Assembly: GCF_001577365.1 (NCBI RefSeq)
Contig: NZ_CP014513.1
Coordinates: forward strand, 1-64,000
Reading direction: 5' to 3'
Origin: Frondihabitans sp. PAMC 28766
GTDB lineage: Bacteria > Actinomycetota > Actinomycetes > Actinomycetales > Microbacteriaceae
Length of the DNA stretch: 64,000 nucleotides
Positions within the stretch are counted from its first letter, which is position 1. The number at the start of each line of letters is the position of its first letter. Below, piece after piece: positions 27,381 through 36,136 of the stretch. Both the position numbers and the translations under genes were made by a program. The notes below the pieces were generated by a model. That model searched no databases, was not told the origin of the DNA, and saw nothing but the letters and a program-made list of their open reading frames with translations.

Positions 27381-28868
27381 TCAGTCTGCGGCCAGTGGCA
27401 CCGGCCCGGTCGGAGCGGAGCCAGAGGCAGAACCGTCGGCGGCCGCATCGGCAGCACCGGCAGCAGCAGCCCGCACCCGCGGCATCGCGAGCACTGCAAT
27501 CACGACCAGCAGCGCGGTGACCACCACCGCGACGAACACCGCCGTCGAGGCCGAGACGATCACATGCGGCACGTGGTCGCCGCCCTGCGTCGCGGCGTAG
27601 ATCGCGTTGGCGATGGCGCCGAAGACGGCGACGCCGAGGGCGCTGCCGATCGAACGGCTGAAGAGGTTCGTGCCGGTGACGACGCCGCGCTCGTTCCACT
27701 CGACGCTCGACTGCGCGGCGATGAGGCTGGGAGTTGCCACGAGGCCCATGCCGAGACCCATCACGAAGCAGGTCAGAGCGACGAGCAGCACGCTCACCAA
27801 CGGTGCGACGACGACGAGGAGAGCTGCGCCGATCACGGTCAGAGTGACGCCGATCAGCACCGTCGACCGGAAGCCGATGCGGAGGTACAGCCGCCCCGAC
27901 TGCGACGCCGACACCGGCCAGCCGAGAGTGAGCGCGGCGAGCGCCAGCCCCGCGAGGATGGGCGACTGGCCCCCTGCGCCCTCGAGGTAGGTGGGGACGT
28001 ACGACGTGAGCCCGAGGATGAGGGCGCCGACACCGAACGAGATCAGCGACGTCGTCAACAGCAGCCGGCGCGAGAACACCCACGGCGGCAGCACCGGCTC
28101 GGCGGCCCGCCGCTCGACGACGAGGAAGGCGACGAGCACCAGGGCCCCGAGGGCGAACGCTCCGATGCTGACGGGCGAATCCCACGCCCAGGCCTGGCCG
28201 CCTTCGAGCACCGCGACGATCAGCAGGCTGAGGGCCCCGGTCAGCAGGCCCGCCCCGAGGTAGTCGACCCTGTGCCGCGTGCGCTCGATGTTCTCGTGGA
28301 AGGCGCGCAGCAGCATCCACACGGCGAGCAGGCACAACGGCACGTTCACGAAGAAGATGCCGCGCCAGATGCCGAGCGACGAGAAGACGCCGCCGAGGGT
28401 CGGCCCGACGACCGACGAGATCGCCCAGACGCTGGCGAGGTAACCCTGCGCCTTCGCCCGCTCTTTCAGCGTGTAGATGTCGCCGGCGATCGTGATGGCC
28501 ATCGGCTGCACGGCCCCGGCGCCGAGCCCCTGGATCACGCGGAAGAGGATCAGCGCGGGCATGCTCCACGCGAAGCCGCAGAGCACCGATCCGAGCAGGA
28601 AGAGCCCGATGCCGATCAGGACGATGGGCTTCCGGCCGACCGTGTCGGAGAGCTTCGCGTAGATGGGCACCGACACCGCCTGCGCCAGCAGGTAGATCGA
28701 GAAGACCCAGGGGAAGGACGAGAAGCCCCCGATGTCGTGCACGATCGAGGGCACGGCAGTGGCGACGATGGTGGAGTCGATGGCGACGAGACCGGTGGTC
28801 AGCATCAGGGCGATCAGGATCGGTCCGCGTTCGGACCGGAAACCGACGCCGTCGGCGGGGTTGCTCAT
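27381..28868 (-). CDS. MFS multidrug transporter, DHA2 (14-helix) family
   Basis: A 495-residue efflux pump with 14 predicted helices. Motifs are VAIDSTIVATAVPSIVHDIG (DHA2 motif D1, with the membrane Asp), YAKLSDTVGRKPIVLIG (motif A), VIQGLGAGAVQPMAI (motif B) and SSVVGPTLGGVFSSLG (motif C of drug exporters). The C-terminal tail is Ala/Ser-rich. No regulator sits directly beside it. It is divergent from the FMN-binding lipoprotein operon across 108 bases. Confidence 0.85.
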   Translation of the reverse strand: MSNPADGVGFRSERGPILIALMLTTGLVAIDSTIVATAVPSIVHDIGGFSSFPWVFSIYLLAQAVSVPIYAKLSDTVGRKPIVLIGIGLFLLGSVLCGFAWSMPALILFRVIQGLGAGAVQPMAITIAGDIYTLKERAKAQGYLASVWAISSVVGPTLGGVFSSLGIWRGIFFVNVPLCLLAVWMLLRAFHENIERTRHRVDYLGAGLLTGALSLLIVAVLEGGQAWAWDSPVSIGAFALGALVLVAFLVVERRAAEPVLPPWVFSRRLLLTTSLISFGVGALILGLTSYVPTYLEGAGGQSPILAGLALAALTLGWPVSASQSGRLYLRIGFRSTVLIGVTLTVIGAALLVVVAPLVSVLLVALTCFVMGLGMGLVATPSLIAAQSSVEWNERGVVTGTNLFSRSIGSALGVAVFGAIANAIYAATQGGDHVPHVIVSASTAVFVAVVVTALLVVIAVLAMPRVRAAAAGAADAAADGSASGSAPTGPVPLAAD

Positions 28869-28976
28869 GAGGGGCCCAACCTGCGTGTCCGCTGAAATAG
28901 TCCGGCAGCGGCTGAACTTTCGTCCCGGTTTCCTCGTAGGTAGGTCGAAGAGAATTTGTCCATCCCCGATTTCGAG

Positions 28977-29513
28977 ATGAGAACCCTCATGCTGTCTGCA
29001 GCCCGATCCCGCACTGCACTCCTCGCCCTCACCGGCGCCTCCGCCGTCGCCCTCCTGGCCGGCTGCTCGTCCACCAGCGGGTCGACCACCGGCTCCGGCT
29101 CGTCCGGCAGCGGGTCGTCCGGCTCCGGATCGTCGAACTCGAGCTCGAGCTCCGGCTCGAGTGACAGCAGCAGCACGAGCCCCAGCAGCGCCACCGACGC
29201 GGGCACCTCCAGCGGCAGCTACAAAGACGGCACCTACACCGAGCAGGGCACCTATTCATCGCCCGGCGGGCAAGAGCTGATCAGCGTCGACCTCACGATC
29301 GCCAGCGATTCGGTCAAGGCCGTCACCGTCAAGACCGTCAAGGCCGACCCGACCGCCACGCAGTACGAGTCGCAGTTCATCGGCGGCATCTCGAAGGCGA
29401 TCGTCGGCAAGAAGATCGACGACCTGCACGTCACCCAGGTCGCCGGCTCGTCGCTCACCAGCCAGGGCTTCGACAACGCCCTGACCAAGATCAAGGCCGA
29501 CGCCAAAGCCTGA
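28977..29513 (+). CDS. FMN-binding-domain lipoprotein
   Basis: A 178-residue exported lipoprotein. The signal peptide ends in a lipobox, ALLAGC. A low-complexity Ser/Gly linker of about 45 residues tethers the domain. An FMN-binding domain begins at SGSYKDGTYTEQGTYSSPGG, shows ISVDLTIASDSVKAVTVKTV, and ends with a flavinylation-motif region, VAGSSLTSQGF. The canonical acceptor motif is SGATxTS. Here Ser159 stands where the FMN-linked Thr normally is. TGA overlaps the apbE ATG (TGATG), so the two are translationally coupled. It probably shuttles electrons outside the membrane. The nearby in-frame ATG at 28989 is an alternative start. Confidence 0.82.
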   Translation: MRTLMLSAARSRTALLALTGASAVALLAGCSSTSGSTTGSGSSGSGSSGSGSSNSSSSSGSSDSSSTSPSSATDAGTSSGSYKDGTYTEQGTYSSPGGQELISVDLTIASDSVKAVTVKTVKADPTATQYESQFIGGISKAIVGKKIDDLHVTQVAGSSLTSQGFDNALTKIKADAKA

Positions 29514-30439
29514 TGCCTGTCGTCGCCGACCCCCGGCTGCCCGCCGTCTGGCATTTTGACGCCATCGGGGCGCCCTGGGCCATCTCGACGGCGTCGCCGC
29601 TGCCCGCGCCCGTCGCACAGCGCGTCTCCGACTGCATCGCGGCGTTCGACCGCACCTGGTCGCGGTTCCGCGACGACTCCCTCGTCGCGCGCATCGCCCG
29701 TGAGCCCGGCCGGTACGAGATGCCGCAGGATGCCACGCCCCTGTTCGACCTCTACCGCCGCCTCGACGAGGTGACGGGTGGCGCCGTCAGCCCGTTGGTC
29801 GGCCGCCGGCTCGAGCACCTCGGCTACGACCGCGACTACTCGTTCCGGCTCGCACCCGGCGTCTCGGCCAGCGACCCTGCCGCGGTGCCCCGGTTCGCCG
29901 AGGTCGCCCACTGGGACGGTCGCGTGCTCACGACGACGGCACCCGTGCTGATCGACATCGGCGCGGCGGGCAAGGGCTGCCTCGTCGACCTCGTGTGCGC
30001 CATCCTCGACGAGGCGAGTCTCGACGCGGCAGGCGTCACGGACTACGTCGTCGACGCCTCCGGCGACCTCCGCCACCACGGCACGGTGCCGGCCCGGGTC
30101 GCCCTCGAGCACCCCTTCGACCCGACGCTCGCAATCGGCGTGATCGAGCTCTCGAACGCAGCCCTCTGCGCGTCGGCCCCGAACCGACGCACCTGGGGCG
30201 AGGGGCTGCACCACATCATCGACGCCACGACCGGGCTGCCGACCTCATCGGTCGTGGCATCCTGGGCCCTCGCCCCCACCGGCCTCGCGGCCGACGGGCT
30301 CGCCACCGCCCTCTTCTTCCGCTCTCCTGACGCCCTGGCAGAAGCCTTCGCCGACGACTTCACTCTCGAGGCCGTCCGCGTCACCGCCGACGGCATCGCC
30401 TCGACGACACCGACCTTCTCTGGAGACCTCTTCTCATGA
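29513..30439 (+). CDS. apbE: FAD:protein FMN transferase ApbE
   Basis: A 308-residue enzyme that transfers FMN from FAD to a Thr/Ser of partner proteins. Family landmarks are DRTWSRFRDDS near the N-terminus, VSPLVGRRLEHLGYD, LIDIGAAGKGCLVDLV (the GxxAKGxxxD flavin-binding stretch), VDASGDLRHHG, and HHIIDATTGLPT with AADGLATALFF (metal-binding Asp region). No signal peptide is visible, so it acts in the cytoplasm or its export route is unclear. It overlaps the lipoprotein gene by 1 base and the following membrane gene by 4 bases (ATGA). The lipoprotein is the obvious substrate. Confidence 0.9.
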   Translation: MPVVADPRLPAVWHFDAIGAPWAISTASPLPAPVAQRVSDCIAAFDRTWSRFRDDSLVARIAREPGRYEMPQDATPLFDLYRRLDEVTGGAVSPLVGRRLEHLGYDRDYSFRLAPGVSASDPAAVPRFAEVAHWDGRVLTTTAPVLIDIGAAGKGCLVDLVCAILDEASLDAAGVTDYVVDASGDLRHHGTVPARVALEHPFDPTLAIGVIELSNAALCASAPNRRTWGEGLHHIIDATTGLPTSSVVASWALAPTGLAADGLATALFFRSPDALAEAFADDFTLEAVRVTADGIASTTPTFSGDLFS

Positions 30440-31955
30440 CCGGCTTCACCTCCTGGCTCGACTCGCTCACCGGCCGCGTGACCATGTACCGGCTGGTGCT
30501 GATGGGGCTCCTCCTCGTGCTGGTCGAGTCGCTCGTCGTGTCGCTGCTCGGCAAGATCGCGTACCAGCCCCTGCCGATCCTGGTGTCGGCCGCCGTCGCC
30601 GTGCTGGCCACGGTGATCAGCGGTCGCCTCGTCGCCCTGATCTTCCGGGTCAAGCCGCACACCGAGTCGTCGATCGTCACGGGGCTCATCCTGACCTTCC
30701 TGTTCACGCCCTTCCTCACCGCGCAGAGTCTCGGCTGGCTGGCCGTCGCCGGGGTTATCGCCTCGGTGTCGAAGTACGTGCTCGCGGGCCGCGGGCGGCA
30801 CATCTTCAACCCGGCGGCCGTGGCCGCGGTGGTGATGAGCATCGCCGTGCCGAGCGTCTTCCCGAGCTGGTGGGTGGGGGCGCCCTGGATCCTGCCGGTC
30901 GTCGTGATCGTGGCCTTCGTGATCCTGCATCGCACTCGACACCTCAGCATGGGCATCGTGTTCTTCGTGGTGGCGACCGCGGTCGTCACCCTCGAGTCGA
31001 TGTCGAACGGCTCGACGTCGTCGATGGCCCTGCAGAACGCGCTGCTCTCGTCGCCGGTGGTCTTCTTCGCCGGCATCATGCTCTCCGAGCCGCTGACCCT
31101 GCCGCCCCGGCGCTGGCAGCAGCTGGTGCTCGCCGTCGTCGTGGGCGTGCTCTTCGGCGTGCCGTTCCACTTCGGGCGCGTGTTCGGCACGTACGAGCTC
31201 GCACTCGTGATCGGCAACCTGCTGGCGTTCTTCGCGGGGCAGCGCGGCGGCATCCGGCTCGCATTCGCGGGCCGCCGGCAGCTCACGCCGAACACCTGGG
31301 AGCTCTCGTTCACGCCCCGCCGCCCGGTGCGTTTCGCCGCGGGCCAGTTCATGGAGCTGTCGCTGCCGCACGCCAAGGCCGACGTGCGCGGGCAGCGCCG
31401 CACGTTCAGCATCGCGTCGGGGGCGCAGGATCACGACGTGGTGCGGTTCGGTCTCACCACCTCCGTGCCCTCGTCGTCGTTCAAGACCGCGCTGCTGTCG
31501 CTCGAGCCCGGCACGGAGATCGCCGCCACCAGCGTCGGCGGCGACTTCACGCTGCCTCTCGACTCTTCCCGGGCGCTGCTGCTCGTCGCGGGCGGCATCG
31601 GCATCACCCCTTCATCAGCCAGCTGCAGCAGCTGCGCGCAGCCTCCGACACCCGCGACGTCGTGCTGCTCTACTCCGTGCCCTCGGCCGACGAGCCGGCT
31701 TATCGCGACGAGCTCGCGGCGCTCGGCGTGCGGGTGCTGCTGCTCGCGCCGTCGGAGCCCGCCACACTGCCGGAGGGGTGGACGTACGTGGGGTCGGGGC
31801 ACGTGACCGAGCATCTCGTGCAGTCGTCCGTCGGCGACGCCGCCTCGCGGCACGCCTACGTCTCGGGCCCGCCGCGGCTCGTGCACGAGGTGCGGCGGGT
31901 GCTGCGTCGCTCGGGCGTGCGGCACGTCACGTCGGACGCGTTCGCCGGCTACTGA
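30436..31955 (+). pseudogene. NqrB/RnfD-like membrane protein fused to a ferredoxin-NADP reductase-like domain, one frameshift
   Basis: The N-terminal part (about 265 residues) has around ten helices and the NqrB/RnfD landmarks SSIVTGLILTFLFTPFL and GRHIFNPAAVAAVV. It is followed in the same frame by an FNR-type flavoprotein domain (PVRFAAGQFMELSLPH, RGQRRTFSIASG for FAD, then VAGGIGITP for NADPH). After ACCCC at 31607 the frame is lost. One extra C restores FISQLQQLRAASDTRDVVLL through to the end at 31955. The gene is therefore complete except for one base, and I read it as functional with a likely sequencing error. It is expected to move electrons from NAD(P)H across the membrane to the FMN lipoprotein. 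Confidence 0.8.
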
Positions 31956-32040
31956 GGCGCGGCACCAGCACCCGCTCGCGGCGTTCACACCTCCGTGCGG
32001 GCTGCGGCACCTCACCGCGGCGCGGCGCGGCGGCCCGACC

Positions 32041-32106
32041 GGAGGTGCGGCAGCCTGACGGGAGGTGCGGCAGCCTGACGGGAGGTGCGGCAGCCTGACG
32101 GGAGGG
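32041..32106. repeat. 20-bp tandem repeat, three copies
   Basis: Three exact copies of GGAGGTGCGGCAGCCTGACG (32041-32100) are followed by a partial fourth (GGAGGG). A diverged copy may precede them. The array lies in the 195-base gap between the flavin electron-transfer operon and the ASCH gene. No coding function is evident. Confidence 0.85.
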
Positions 32107-32150
32107 CGGCAGCGCTCGGCTGCCGCTGTCCGCCCCGCTAGCGTGGAGGC

Positions 32151-32573
32151 ATGCTGACCGCCGCCGACGTCGCGGGCCTCCCGCTCGAAGAGTTCGCCTT
32201 CCCCGGGCCGCTGCGCGACCAGCTCGTCGCCGCGATCGTCGACGGGTCGAAGACGAGCACCACGTCGCTCGTCGAGGGCTACGAGCCCGACGAGCCGCTG
32301 CCCGTCGTGGGCGGCCGCGGTGTCGTGATCGACTCCGACGGGCAGCCGGTCTGCGTCATCGAGAACACCGCCGTGCGCATCGCCCCGCTCGGCGAGGTCG
32401 ACGAGCAGCACGCCCGCGATGAGGGCGAGGGTTACGAGACGGTCGCCGCCTGGCGCGCGGGCCACGAGGAGTTCTGGCACGGCCCCGAGGTCCGCGCCGA
32501 GATGGGTGCCGACCACCGCGTCACCGACGCCACCCTCGCCGTGTTCGTCCGCTTCCGCGTCGTCGCCCGCTGA
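32151..32573 (+). CDS. ASCH-domain protein
   Basis: A 140-residue protein made of one ASCH domain (PUA-like beta barrel, predicted RNA-binding). Typical features are FAFPGPLRDQLVAAIVDGSK followed by TSTTSL (the GxKTxTxxL motif), GRGVVIDSDGQPVCVIENTA, and the conserved acidic helix DEGEGYETVAAWRAGHEEFW. Some ASCH proteins have nuclease or amidohydrolase activity. I cannot tell which applies here. It is a stand-alone gene, followed 24 bases later by the Abi-family gene. Confidence 0.85.
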   Translation: MLTAADVAGLPLEEFAFPGPLRDQLVAAIVDGSKTSTTSLVEGYEPDEPLPVVGGRGVVIDSDGQPVCVIENTAVRIAPLGEVDEQHARDEGEGYETVAAWRAGHEEFWHGPEVRAEMGADHRVTDATLAVFVRFRVVAR

Positions 32574-32597
32574 GCGCCCGCCCGAACGGCGAGGGTG

Positions 32598-33221
32598 ATG
32601 TATAAATACGGAAACCCCGGCGATGTGCCGGGTATTGCACAGCAGGGATCGCTCCGGGGCCTTCTCAACCAGGAGACAGCAGCAAGTCATCTGCTCGCTT
32701 CGCCTCACTTCCCACACTCTGAACGGTGGGTCAGCGCCGAACGCCTAGGCTCATATCGCGCGGCCGGAGGCGATGAAGTCGAGCTCAATGTCTGGAACGC
32801 CGGGGCATCGGCGGGCCTGTTCCAGATTGTCGGGCACCTCGAAGTGATTCTCCGCAATGTCATCCACCGCCGGCTGTCTGCCACCAGCCCGAAGGGCGAA
32901 TGGTGGCTCGACCAGACCCTCCGTCTGGACGCGCGAGCCCAAGCCGACGTTGCCAAGGCTCTCTCTCGCGCGACAAGGCACGGACAGTCCACTGCCGGGA
33001 GACTCGTCGCCGAACTCTCGTTCGGATTCTGGAGACACCTCCTGGCCAACACGTACAGCTCGACGGTGTGGCCTCGAATCCACCACGAACCGATCCTTCG
33101 AACTGACATCGCCAGGGCACTCGACGACATCGACCACCTCGCGAGCGCCCTAGCACCGGGGTCCATCGGTACTGTGATCGATGTTGCTCGGGTCATGGCC
33201 CTCGCGGGGCGCAGACCGTGA
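32598..33221 (+). CDS. Abi-family protein (abortive-infection-like)
   Basis: A 207-residue protein resembling the Abi_2/AbiD-AbiF type. The family block RWVSAERLGSYRAAGGDEVE leads to LNVWNAGASAGLFQIVGHLE and VILRNVIHRRL (the WN...LExxLRN core). A second block is STAGRLVAELSFGFWRHLL and TVWPRI. Some members block phage multiplication, while many are untested. The first 40 codons do not match the family and contain a TATAAAT stretch, so the true start may be further in, for example GTG 32625. Base composition near the start is lower in GC than its neighbours, hinting at transfer. Confidence 0.72.
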   Translation: MYKYGNPGDVPGIAQQGSLRGLLNQETAASHLLASPHFPHSERWVSAERLGSYRAAGGDEVELNVWNAGASAGLFQIVGHLEVILRNVIHRRLSATSPKGEWWLDQTLRLDARAQADVAKALSRATRHGQSTAGRLVAELSFGFWRHLLANTYSSTVWPRIHHEPILRTDIARALDDIDHLASALAPGSIGTVIDVARVMALAGRRP

Positions 33222-33231
33222 GCGAAAGAAA

Positions 33232-34158
33232 TCAGGGCGCGGCGAGCTCGGCGGGGGTGGGCGGGTTCGCGCCGGCGCGCGAGACGGTGACGCGTGCGCT
33301 CTGCAGTGCGACGGCGGCAACGGCCTCGAGGTCGGAACGCACGATGACGCCAGCGCGCAGCTTCGGCGCCAAGCCTCGGTCGAGGATCGCCCACAGCAGC
33401 CCTGACATGAACGAGTCGCCTGCGCCGATCGTGTCGACCACCTCGACCGGCAGCGACGGCAGCGAGAGGCGATCGGCACCCGAGGCGACGAGGGCGCCGT
33501 CGCCTCCCCGCGTCATCGCGGCCAACGCCGCCCCGCGCGACAGGAACCAGTCGAGCACGGCGTCGGCCGACAGCGACGGGAACAGCCAGGCGGCGTCCTC
33601 GTCGCTGAGCTTCACCACGTGCGCGCTGGCGGCCAGCGCCTCGACCGCGGCGACGACGGCCGGGCGGGAGGGCGTGACACCCGGGCGCACGTTCGGGTCG
33701 AAGCTGAGCAGCGCGGTGCCCGTGCGCTGAGAGTCGAACAGGCGCCGCACGTCGTCGGAGCCCGGCTCGAGGGCCGACGCGATCGAACCCGCGTGGATGA
33801 GCGTGGCATCCTGTGACGCCGTGAGAGGCCCCGGGTTCCAGGCGATGTCGAAGGTGTACTCGGCGTGCCGGTCGGCCTGGATCGTCGCGACGGCGGTCGA
33901 GGTGGGCGAGTCGGTGAGAGATGCAGGATCAAGAGTCGCCGCGCTTTCGGCCAGGTGCCGAGCGATCGCGTCGCCGCGGGCGTCCCGGCCGAGCACCGAC
34001 CGGAACACGGTGGGCACGCCGAGCCTCGCCAGCCCGTACGCGACGTTCATCGGGCTGCCGCCGGGGTGTTCGTCGCGCCGGTCGCCGTCGACGACGACGT
34101 CGATGAGGGCTTCGCCGACGACGAAAGCGGATGCAGGGCGAGGCGACACAGAACTCAT
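33232..34158 (-). CDS. PfkB-family carbohydrate kinase (fructokinase-like)
   Basis: A 308-residue ribokinase-fold sugar kinase. It shows an N-terminal GEALIDVVVDG, GGSPMNVAYGLARLGVPTVF (PfkB signature 1), SFDPNVRPG (the FDxNxR motif), LSDEDAAWLF, and VVDTIGAGDSFMSGLLWAI (signature 2 with the catalytic Asp in GAGDS). The pattern favours fructokinase, but ribose or other ketoses are possible. It converges with the Abi-family gene and stands alone. Confidence 0.88.
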   Translation of the reverse strand: MSSVSPRPASAFVVGEALIDVVVDGDRRDEHPGGSPMNVAYGLARLGVPTVFRSVLGRDARGDAIARHLAESAATLDPASLTDSPTSTAVATIQADRHAEYTFDIAWNPGPLTASQDATLIHAGSIASALEPGSDDVRRLFDSQRTGTALLSFDPNVRPGVTPSRPAVVAAVEALAASAHVVKLSDEDAAWLFPSLSADAVLDWFLSRGAALAAMTRGGDGALVASGADRLSLPSLPVEVVDTIGAGDSFMSGLLWAILDRGLAPKLRAGVIVRSDLEAVAAVALQSARVTVSRAGANPPTPAELAAP

Positions 34159-34230
34159 ACGACGAGAATATGGGGCGCCCCGCAGCCCCGGCGCCCCAGA
34201 ATCCTTCGCGTCACCGCAGCCTCAGCGCCA

Positions 34231-34285
34231 GAGCAGCACCAGAGCAGCACCAGAGCAGCACCAGAGCAGCGCCAGAGCAGCACCA
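34231..34285. repeat. 11-bp tandem repeat, five copies
   Basis: Five consecutive units of GAGCAGCACCA, one with a single change (GAGCAGCGCCA), occupy the gap between the AraC-type gene and the PfkB kinase gene. The unit length is not a multiple of three. No regulatory role is evident. Confidence 0.85.
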
Positions 34286-34297
34286 GCGTGCCACCGG

Positions 34298-35293
34298 CTA
34301 GCGCCCCAGCGTCACCGCAGGGTACTCGCCGAAGCGGCGCAGGTACGACCCGGCGAACCGCCCCGCGTGCGCGAACCCCCAGCGACGAGCCACCGCCGAC
34401 ACCGTCGTCTCGCCGGGCGCCATCGCCGTCAGCTCGGCTCGCACGCGGTCGAGCCGGAGGCCGCGGAGGTATTCGGTCGGCGTCGTGTCGAGCTGCTGGC
34501 TGAAGACGTGCTGGAGGCCGCGCAGGCTGAGCCCGGAGGCCGCAGCGATGTCGGTCGCCGAGATCGGCTCCTCCGACCGGGCGTGCATGAAATCGATCGC
34601 CGCGCGCAGCTTCGCGTGCGGAGGCAGGGCGAGAAGGGTCGCCGTGCGCGGTGCGTCGTGCGCGAACGTGTCGAGCAGGGCCGAGGCTGCGAGGCGATTG
34701 GCCTCCAAGCGGAGCAGGGCGCCTGCAGGCGGCTCGCCGGGGCCGCCGAGCACGGTGCGCGCGACCGAGGTGATGGTCGCCTTCCAGCGAGCCAGCGCGT
34801 CGGGCTCGGGCACGATCTGGTGATGGAAGTGCAGGGGCCCCGGGGCGGCGCCGCTCTGCTCGGCCGCGATCCGCTCGAGGAAGCGCGCGTCGAAGTGCAC
34901 GAGATTCTGCCGAGCGTCGATGAAGTGGAAGGCGTAACGCTTGCCGGTCGGGAACATCGCCGGCCGCCCCAGAGTCATCGACGCCTCGTCGCCGCCGATG
35001 TCCATGACCCCCGACCCGCTCGAGATCCAGGCGACGATGTACTTGTCCTTCGGCTGCACCGTGCCCCGCACGCTGCCCATGAGCGACGACGACCTCAGTG
35101 TCATGTCGGCGTCGCCCGAGGCCGTGTGACGATACGAGAAGTCACGCGCCGAGCGTTCGACATGGAACCCCGAGCCGTTGTAGCCGTCGCTGAAGAAGTC
35201 GCGCGCTTCGTCGAGGTCGGTGCCTTCGACTTCGAAGTGCAGGGGGAGAGAGGATCGCGAGTCGTGCCGCTGATCATGGTGCTGGGTGGACAT
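34298..35293 (-). CDS. AraC-family transcriptional regulator
   Basis: A 331-residue regulator. Residues about 1-210 form a cupin-like sensory domain of the AraC-binding type (DADMTLRSSSLMGSVRG, YIVAWISSGSGVMDIGGDE). The C-terminal 100 residues hold two HTH units: SATDIAAASGLSLRGLQHVF and TTVSAVARRWGFAHAGRFAG with SYLRRFGEYP, the usual last signature. The target is unknown because no obviously linked operon lies beside it. The gene ends just after an 11-bp tandem repeat array. Confidence 0.88.
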   Translation of the reverse strand: MSTQHHDQRHDSRSSLPLHFEVEGTDLDEARDFFSDGYNGSGFHVERSARDFSYRHTASGDADMTLRSSSLMGSVRGTVQPKDKYIVAWISSGSGVMDIGGDEASMTLGRPAMFPTGKRYAFHFIDARQNLVHFDARFLERIAAEQSGAAPGPLHFHHQIVPEPDALARWKATITSVARTVLGGPGEPPAGALLRLEANRLAASALLDTFAHDAPRTATLLALPPHAKLRAAIDFMHARSEEPISATDIAAASGLSLRGLQHVFSQQLDTTPTEYLRGLRLDRVRAELTAMAPGETTVSAVARRWGFAHAGRFAGSYLRRFGEYPAVTLGR

Positions 35294-35446
35294 CGGCAGG
35301 ATTCTGGCACGTGATCTGATCGGTTGGGTATCCCTTTCGCGCAGCGGTTTTTTTTGCTAGGCATTCGCCCAGATGCCGGAAAGCGTCAGCGCGAACCGCC
35401 AGGCTAGGGAGTGCACACCCGCTTCACATCGACTTCAGGAGATCAC

Positions 35447-36061
35447 ATGCCTACCGATCAGACCCCGCCGCACGGCTCTCAGCCCGAGGGCCGCCCGCAG
35501 TACGGCGAGTACGCCCCTCACGGTTCCACCCCTCCGCCGGCTCAGCAGCAGCCCGTGGCCGACGCGACCGGGTCGGCGGCCGAGTCGGTCGGCGGCGTGG
35601 GGGCGTTCGTCGGCGGCTCGTACCCGCAGGTCGTCGCGAGCTACACGAAGTACGAGGATGCCCAGCGCGCGGTCGACAAGCTGTCGGACGACGGATTCCC
35701 CGTCGAGAACGTCTCGATCGTCGGCCACGACCTGCGCACGGTCGAGAACGTCGCCGGCCGCGTGACCAATGGCTCGGCGGCCGTGCGCGGCATCGGCTCG
35801 GGCGCGTGGTTCGGCCTGCTCGCCGGGCTGCTCTTCGGCTTCTTCATTCCGAACGACAACTTCTTCATCGTGCTGATCGTCGCGCTGATCCTCGGTGCCG
35901 TGTGGGGCGCGATCTTCGGGTTCGTCGGCCACGCGGCCACCCGCGGCCAGCGGGACTTCGCCTCGGTGAAGACGATGGAGGCAGGCCGGTACGAGCTCCT
36001 CGTCCGCGGAGAATTCGCCGCCCGTGCGACGCAGATGCTGGCGGAGGGCGTCTACAAATAG
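35447..36061 (+). CDS. General stress protein 17M-like membrane protein
   Basis: A 204-residue protein. Residues 1-60 are a Pro/Gln-rich disordered tail. Residues about 65-115 form a GSP17M/YflT-like alpha-beta domain (VVASYTKYEDAQRAVDKLSD, FPVENVSIVGHDLRTVE). Two hydrophobic helices follow (AWFGLLAGLLFGFFI and FFIVLIVALILGAVWGAIFG), and the protein ends in a charged segment, YELLVRGEFAARATQML. AGGAGA precedes ATG 35447. It lies directly upstream of the HAIR-controlled ClpC-like gene but is separated from it by a terminator-like stem. Confidence 0.78.
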   Translation: MPTDQTPPHGSQPEGRPQYGEYAPHGSTPPPAQQQPVADATGSAAESVGGVGAFVGGSYPQVVASYTKYEDAQRAVDKLSDDGFPVENVSIVGHDLRTVENVAGRVTNGSAAVRGIGSGAWFGLLAGLLFGFFIPNDNFFIVLIVALILGAVWGAIFGFVGHAATRGQRDFASVKTMEAGRYELLVRGEFAARATQMLAEGVYK

Positions 36062-36084
36062 GTTTTCACCAAACCTGAGCGGGT

Positions 36085-36110
36085 CCGACTCAACTTTTTT
36101 CTGGAGTCGG
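36085..36110 (+). terminator. Stem-loop after the general stress protein gene
   Basis: CCGACTC (36085-36091) pairs with GAGTCGG (36104-36110). The loop contains a run of six T, just after the stress gene's stop. It separates that gene from the HAIR-controlled gene downstream. Confidence 0.5.
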
Positions 36111-36136
36111 GAATGGCAGGTGCTTCCCTCTGGTTA

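Noticed and set aside
32041..32106. Possible att site or integration scar.
   Set aside because: No integrase, tRNA or matching distant copy is visible. It is a simple tandem array.
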